From assembly GCA_021814145.1 (NCBI GenBank), contig JAKAIY010000010.1:1-44971 (forward strand): a stretch of 44,971 nucleotides of DNA, given 5' to 3'. Within the stretch, counting starts at the first letter, position 1; the number at the start of each line of letters is the position of its first letter. Below are positions 42,236-44,971 of this stretch, one piece after another. Below the pieces are notes generated by a model, which saw only the letters and a program-made list of their open reading frames with translations, searched no databases and was not told the origin of the DNA. Made by a program: the position numbers and the translations under genes. Source of the stretch: Chloroflexota bacterium (lineage in GTDB: Bacteria > Chloroflexota > Ktedonobacteria > Ktedonobacterales > JADMIN01).

Positions 42236-43393
42236 TTATGGCCTGGTTTCCTCTTTTGCGCCCGCCCCACGCGCATAGGCCGCGCGCAGCTCACGCAGCA
42301 TCTCCTCGCGGCGGGCGAAGAGCTCGCGACGGGGGCGCGGCGCGGCGCGGGTAACGGCGTAAGCCGCCAGCAGCGGGAAGGCGAGCGTGGTGTCGGCGTA
42401 GACCACCACCGAATCGCTCAGCTGCTCCGGCTTGATCTTGCCCCATGAGACCGCCTCGGAAGGTGTCGCGCCGGAGAGGCCGCCCCAATGGGGGGCATCC
42501 TGGGTGATCTGGATGAAGTAGTCATGGCCGCCCTTGTTGATGCCCAGCACCTCCCACAGTTGCGGCTGCGTCTGCAGGTAGAAGTTCTTGGGCGAGCCAC
42601 CGCCCAGGATGATAACGCCATTGCGCGTCGCGGCCTGGACGATGGCAGTTGTCTCATGCACGTCGTAGAGCGGATCAATCGTCAGCGCCGAGCCGTCGAG
42701 CTGGTTGCGGGCTAGATTCATGCCAATGGACGAGTCGCCCGGTGAGGAGGTGTAGATCGGGACGTTCCAGCGCGCGGCCATCGCCAGCACGGACTGCTCC
42801 GGTGTGACGCCCAGATCCAGCAGCCTCTGGCCGATGAGATAGTGCAGCTCGGCGGTGGACATCGGCCGCTGCGGGAAGGTGGTGAAAATCTCGCGCAGGA
42901 AACGGTCGGTGTCGAGCAGCACCTCGTCGCGGAAGAGCACGTCGTAGATGCGGATGACGCCCGCCTCACGCAGCTCGGGATCGTCGAGCTTGAAAGCGCC
43001 GCGATGCAGGGTGAAGTTGAGCGCGTAATGGATGTCATGGTAAAGGTTGGCGCCCGTGCTGACCATGAAGTCTATCGCGCCGCGCTCCATCAAGGTTATG
43101 ATCGCGCCGCCAACGCCAGCGGGGGTCATCGCTCCGGCGATGGTCAGGCAGACGGTCACGTCCTGCTCCGGATCAAGCATCTTGCTCGCGTAGAGCCGCG
43201 CAGCCTCGTTCAGGCGCCCGGCGTTATAGGCCTGGAAGCCGGAGTCTATCAGATCGGCGACACTGACACCCGGCTCGATGCGGTTCGCATGAATACGCTC
43301 ACCGCCGAGATAGTCCTCGGCGCTAGGGGTGTGATCTGGCGCGTGATGGGTATGCTCAGGTCGGCTGGACCCCTCATGTGGACGGTGCGGCAC
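42236..43393 (-). CDS. deoxyhypusine synthase-like protein
   Basis: A 385-aa member of the deoxyhypusine-synthase family. True DHS modifies eIF5A using spermidine; bacterial members often act in polyamine metabolism (homospermidine-type) because eIF5A is absent. Recognisable parts are TIAGAMTPAGVGGAI, VSTGANLYHDIHYAL, SSIGMN and LGGGSPKNFYLQT with a Lys269 at the position of the DHS catalytic lysine, then GGLSGATPSEAVSWGKI. The start GTG 43393 has GGAGGAG 6 bases ahead; the frame continues upstream but is Arg/Ala-rich and unlike the family. The true substrate cannot be stated. It is 58 bases upstream of the XdhC-like gene on the same strand. Confidence 0.87.
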   Translation of the reverse strand: MPHRPHEGSSRPEHTHHAPDHTPSAEDYLGGERIHANRIEPGVSVADLIDSGFQAYNAGRLNEAARLYASKMLDPEQDVTVCLTIAGAMTPAGVGGAIITLMERGAIDFMVSTGANLYHDIHYALNFTLHRGAFKLDDPELREAGVIRIYDVLFRDEVLLDTDRFLREIFTTFPQRPMSTAELHYLIGQRLLDLGVTPEQSVLAMAARWNVPIYTSSPGDSSIGMNLARNQLDGSALTIDPLYDVHETTAIVQAATRNGVIILGGGSPKNFYLQTQPQLWEVLGINKGGHDYFIQITQDAPHWGGLSGATPSEAVSWGKIKPEQLSDSVVVYADTTLAFPLLAAYAVTRAAPRPRRELFARREEMLRELRAAYARGAGAKEETRP

Positions 43394-43571
43394 AACACGC
43401 TCCTCCGCCGCGACGCCGGACGCCGCGCGCGTGATGAAGTGGGAAAAAGTTGGTCGAAACGCGGGCGCGCGAGCGCGCCTCGCCATACAGGAAAGTGTAC
43501 CGCATGGCGCCAATCAGGCGCCCAGGAAAGCGCCCAGAGAGCCCTATCCCCCCTGGCGCCCGCGTTTCCGC

Positions 43572-44000
43572 TCAGGTTCCGACAATCGTAATGGTGTGAG
43601 AGATGCGGGCGGCCTTACCCAGCATCGCGCTGGCGCCGCAATAGCGTTCCTCCGCCAGCGTGACGGCGCGCTCAATGGCCTGGCGCTCCAGGCCCTCGCC
43701 GGCGAAGGTGTGCTCGACGGTGATCGCCTCAAAGACACGTGGCGGGCGCGTGGTCAGCGCGCCATGCGCGCGGATCTCATAGCGGCTGACTGGCTGGCGC
43801 ATCTTGCGCAGGATCGGCGCGACACTCATGCCAAGGCAGCCGGCGAGGGCGACGAGCAGCGCCTCCATCGGGCTGACGGCGCCGGTGGGCGCGCCATCCT
43901 CAGCGGCGGGCGCGAGGTCAGCCACACCGCCGGAGCCGGTCGCGGCGGCGAAGCGGTCGCCTTCGATCAAGGTGACCGTCGCGCTCAGCGCGTGAGCCAT
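43572..44000 (-). CDS. OsmC/Ohr-family protein
   Basis: A 142-aa protein of the OsmC-like superfamily, thiol-dependent peroxidases acting on organic hydroperoxides. The two redox cysteines are in place: Cys55 (ALAGCLGMSV) and Cys121 (EERYCGASAML). SPMEALLVALAGC is the usual start of the active-site helix. It resembles the YhfA/general OsmC group more than Ohr. The start at 43998-44000 (MAHALSATVTL) is preferred to an upstream ATG because the conserved strand begins at once; the ribosome site (GGAAAG) is modest. Confidence 0.9.
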   Translation of the reverse strand: MAHALSATVTLIEGDRFAAATGSGGVADLAPAAEDGAPTGAVSPMEALLVALAGCLGMSVAPILRKMRQPVSRYEIRAHGALTTRPPRVFEAITVEHTFAGEGLERQAIERAVTLAEERYCGASAMLGKAARISHTITIVGT

Positions 44001-44881
44001 ATCCACTCGCTTTCCATTCGCCCCGCCCGGGATGTGGCCAGGAGCAGGCACGCCAATCAACCGGCGATCAGGAGCCCGTCAGGCGATTGGGCTGGCTGCC
44101 CGCGTAGACCGTCTGAATGGCCAGCTTGTCCCGCGCCACCACTAGCTCACCCATTACGCCCAACCACCGGCCCGCGCCCCATTCGCATCGTAACACGCTT
44201 TCCTCTGATGTGTCGAAACGCGCCAACAACTTCAGGGGCCGAAGCGAACTGGACGCCAGGCGCGCCGCGGCGCCGATGGGCTCTGGCAGCGGATGGCGCG
44301 CGCGATAATCGCTGGATTGGCATGTTCTATGCGAACACGCGGCCACGATCACCACGCGCGGCACATCATCGCGCGCTCAGCGAAGGAAGCCTGCCGTCGT
44401 GACCCGTAGTCGCGCAAGGTGAGCGGACGCTCTCTGGAGCGCCAGGACAGCTTTTCGGGAAAAGTCGGGATTGGTGACGCGCCGCCGCGAAGTTCTCGCA
44501 GGAAGTCCCTTTTGTAGGAAGCGGCCTTTGCCTGCGCGCGTCTCACAGCCAGCGATCGGAGCTGTTCATGCCTGGATGTATGCCACCGGCGGGATTGTCT
44601 CCTCCCCGCTGGCGACGGCCAATCGTCTCATCCCTGTCATCTCGTCTGATTCGTCATGATGGGCCACGCTATATCTTTGACCTGTCCCCAACCCGCCCCC
44701 ATGCCAAAGGACTGTGACTTATCCCGCGCTTGCGCCTGTCATCGCCAGTCGCCGCGCGGCGCGTCAGGACACGAGGATGGCGATTCTGCGCGCGTGCCCC
44801 ATCGCATGCGCTCGTGGCCCAACAGGGCGGGCGCCCACGCCGCGCCACTGACGCGCCCCCGGCGGCGATAGCCCTCTTCTG
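44001..44881. other. long gap without a convincing gene
   Basis: About 880 bases between the OsmC gene and the next gene tail. One minus-strand frame (44068-44364, 98 codons, ending QPNRLTGS) has a stretch, LRCEWGAGRWLGVMGELV, that looks faintly protein-like, but no ribosome site or family match is seen. A small stem CTTTTC/GAAAAG lies near 44451-44464. Base composition is less GC-biased than in the genes, especially at 44560-44700, which fits non-coding or decayed sequence. Confidence 0.4.
44068..44364 (-). CDS. possible small hypothetical protein (low support)
   Basis: A 98-codon frame opening MPRVVIVAACSHRTC and ending at TGA 44068-44070. The second half (SLRPLKLLARFDTSEES and onward) has a plausible residue mix, but the first half does not. 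It could be the tail of a decayed gene. No homologue is recognised and no start signal is evident. Confidence 0.2.
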   Translation of the reverse strand: MPRVVIVAACSHRTCQSSDYRARHPLPEPIGAAARLASSSLRPLKLLARFDTSEESVLRCEWGAGRWLGVMGELVVARDKLAIQTVYAGSQPNRLTGS

Positions 44882-44971
44882 TCAAGTTGGGAGCAGCGGG
44901 TGGTAGGTATTCATGAGCGCGCAGAGGTCGGCGAGCCCCGCGGCGAGGTGCGGCAGCGGATGCAGACGCAG
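44882..44971 (-). CDS. 3' end of an unidentified gene entering from the right edge
   Basis: A minus-strand frame is open from the window edge to TGA at 44882-44884, ending in LADLCALMNTYHPLLPT. The last 29 residues have a natural composition and helix-like pattern. Too little is seen to name the protein. Confidence 0.4.
   Translation of the reverse strand: MRLHPLPHLAAGLADLCALMNTYHPLLPT

Noticed and set aside
43394-43513. 40-residue N-terminal extension of the DHS-like protein
   Set aside because: It begins at a TTG without a ribosome site and is Arg/Ala-rich, while GTG 43393 has GGAGGAG at the right distance.

Overview
The window is about 45 kb of GC-rich, densely coded bacterial chromosome. 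The gene content points to the phylum Chloroflexota, possibly near the Ktedonobacteria. This is an inference from a full cofactor F420 tail-assembly cluster, a translin-family protein, a bacterial deoxyhypusine-synthase-like protein, DUF5666 and GIN-domain surface proteins, and repeated zinc-ribbon tails on membrane proteins. No rRNA, phage or plasmid functions were seen. The only trace of a mobile element is a TnpB/IS605 end remnant near 20.4 kb.

Layout. 1-2216 (-): topoisomerase I, cut by the left edge. 2649-5480 (+): secreted trypsin-like protease with a zinc-ribbon tail, then an alpha/beta hydrolase fold protein without the usual catalytic histidine. 5546-8391 (-): small membrane protein, cytochrome P450 and its likely TetR regulator. 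8594-14072 (+): acyl-CoA dehydrogenase followed by glycolate oxidase subunits glcD, glcE and glcF. 14056-15939 (-): GIN-domain lipoprotein and a CDF metal exporter. 16045-20149 (-): an unusual cluster of an FHA-PrsW protease-zinc ribbon fusion, two proteins each with two YbjQ-like domains, and a small protein of unknown function. 20305-20518: solitary IS605-type end (omega-RNA-like) with a scrap of TnpB. 20544-27036 (-): GerMN-type lipoprotein with a clear terminator, GT-C glycosyltransferase, metallophosphoesterase, peptidyl-prolyl isomerase and DinG helicase. 27380-29905 (+): translin-family protein, a polytopic membrane protein and a degenerate Nudix-like protein. 30201-33970 (+): F420 cluster (LLM oxidoreductase, PPOX-type oxidoreductase, cofD, cofC, cofE). 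33978-37210 (-): leuS, tRNA-Ala(GGC) and tRNA-Glu(CTC) with promoters. 37388-41046 (+): DUF5666 membrane-anchored protein, OmpR-type response regulator and histidine kinase. 41116-44000 (-): XdhC-like protein, deoxyhypusine-synthase-like protein and OsmC-family protein. The last 0.9 kb is almost gene-free and ends in the tail of another minus-strand gene.

How genes work together. glcDEF would oxidise glycolate or a similar 2-hydroxy acid with electrons leaving through the Fe-S subunit. The F420 cluster pairs two F420-using oxidoreductases with the enzymes that add phospholactate and glutamate to the deazaflavin; the deazaflavin synthase itself is not in the window. The DUF5666/response regulator/kinase group looks like a surface-sensing unit, and 11-bp-phased CTGTTCAG-type direct repeats lie in front of it.

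The best candidate for an undescribed system is the FHA-PrsW/YbjQ cluster at 16-20 kb. The C-x3-H-x9-C-x2-C tail of its PrsW protein recurs with identical spacing on the secreted protease at 2.6 kb.
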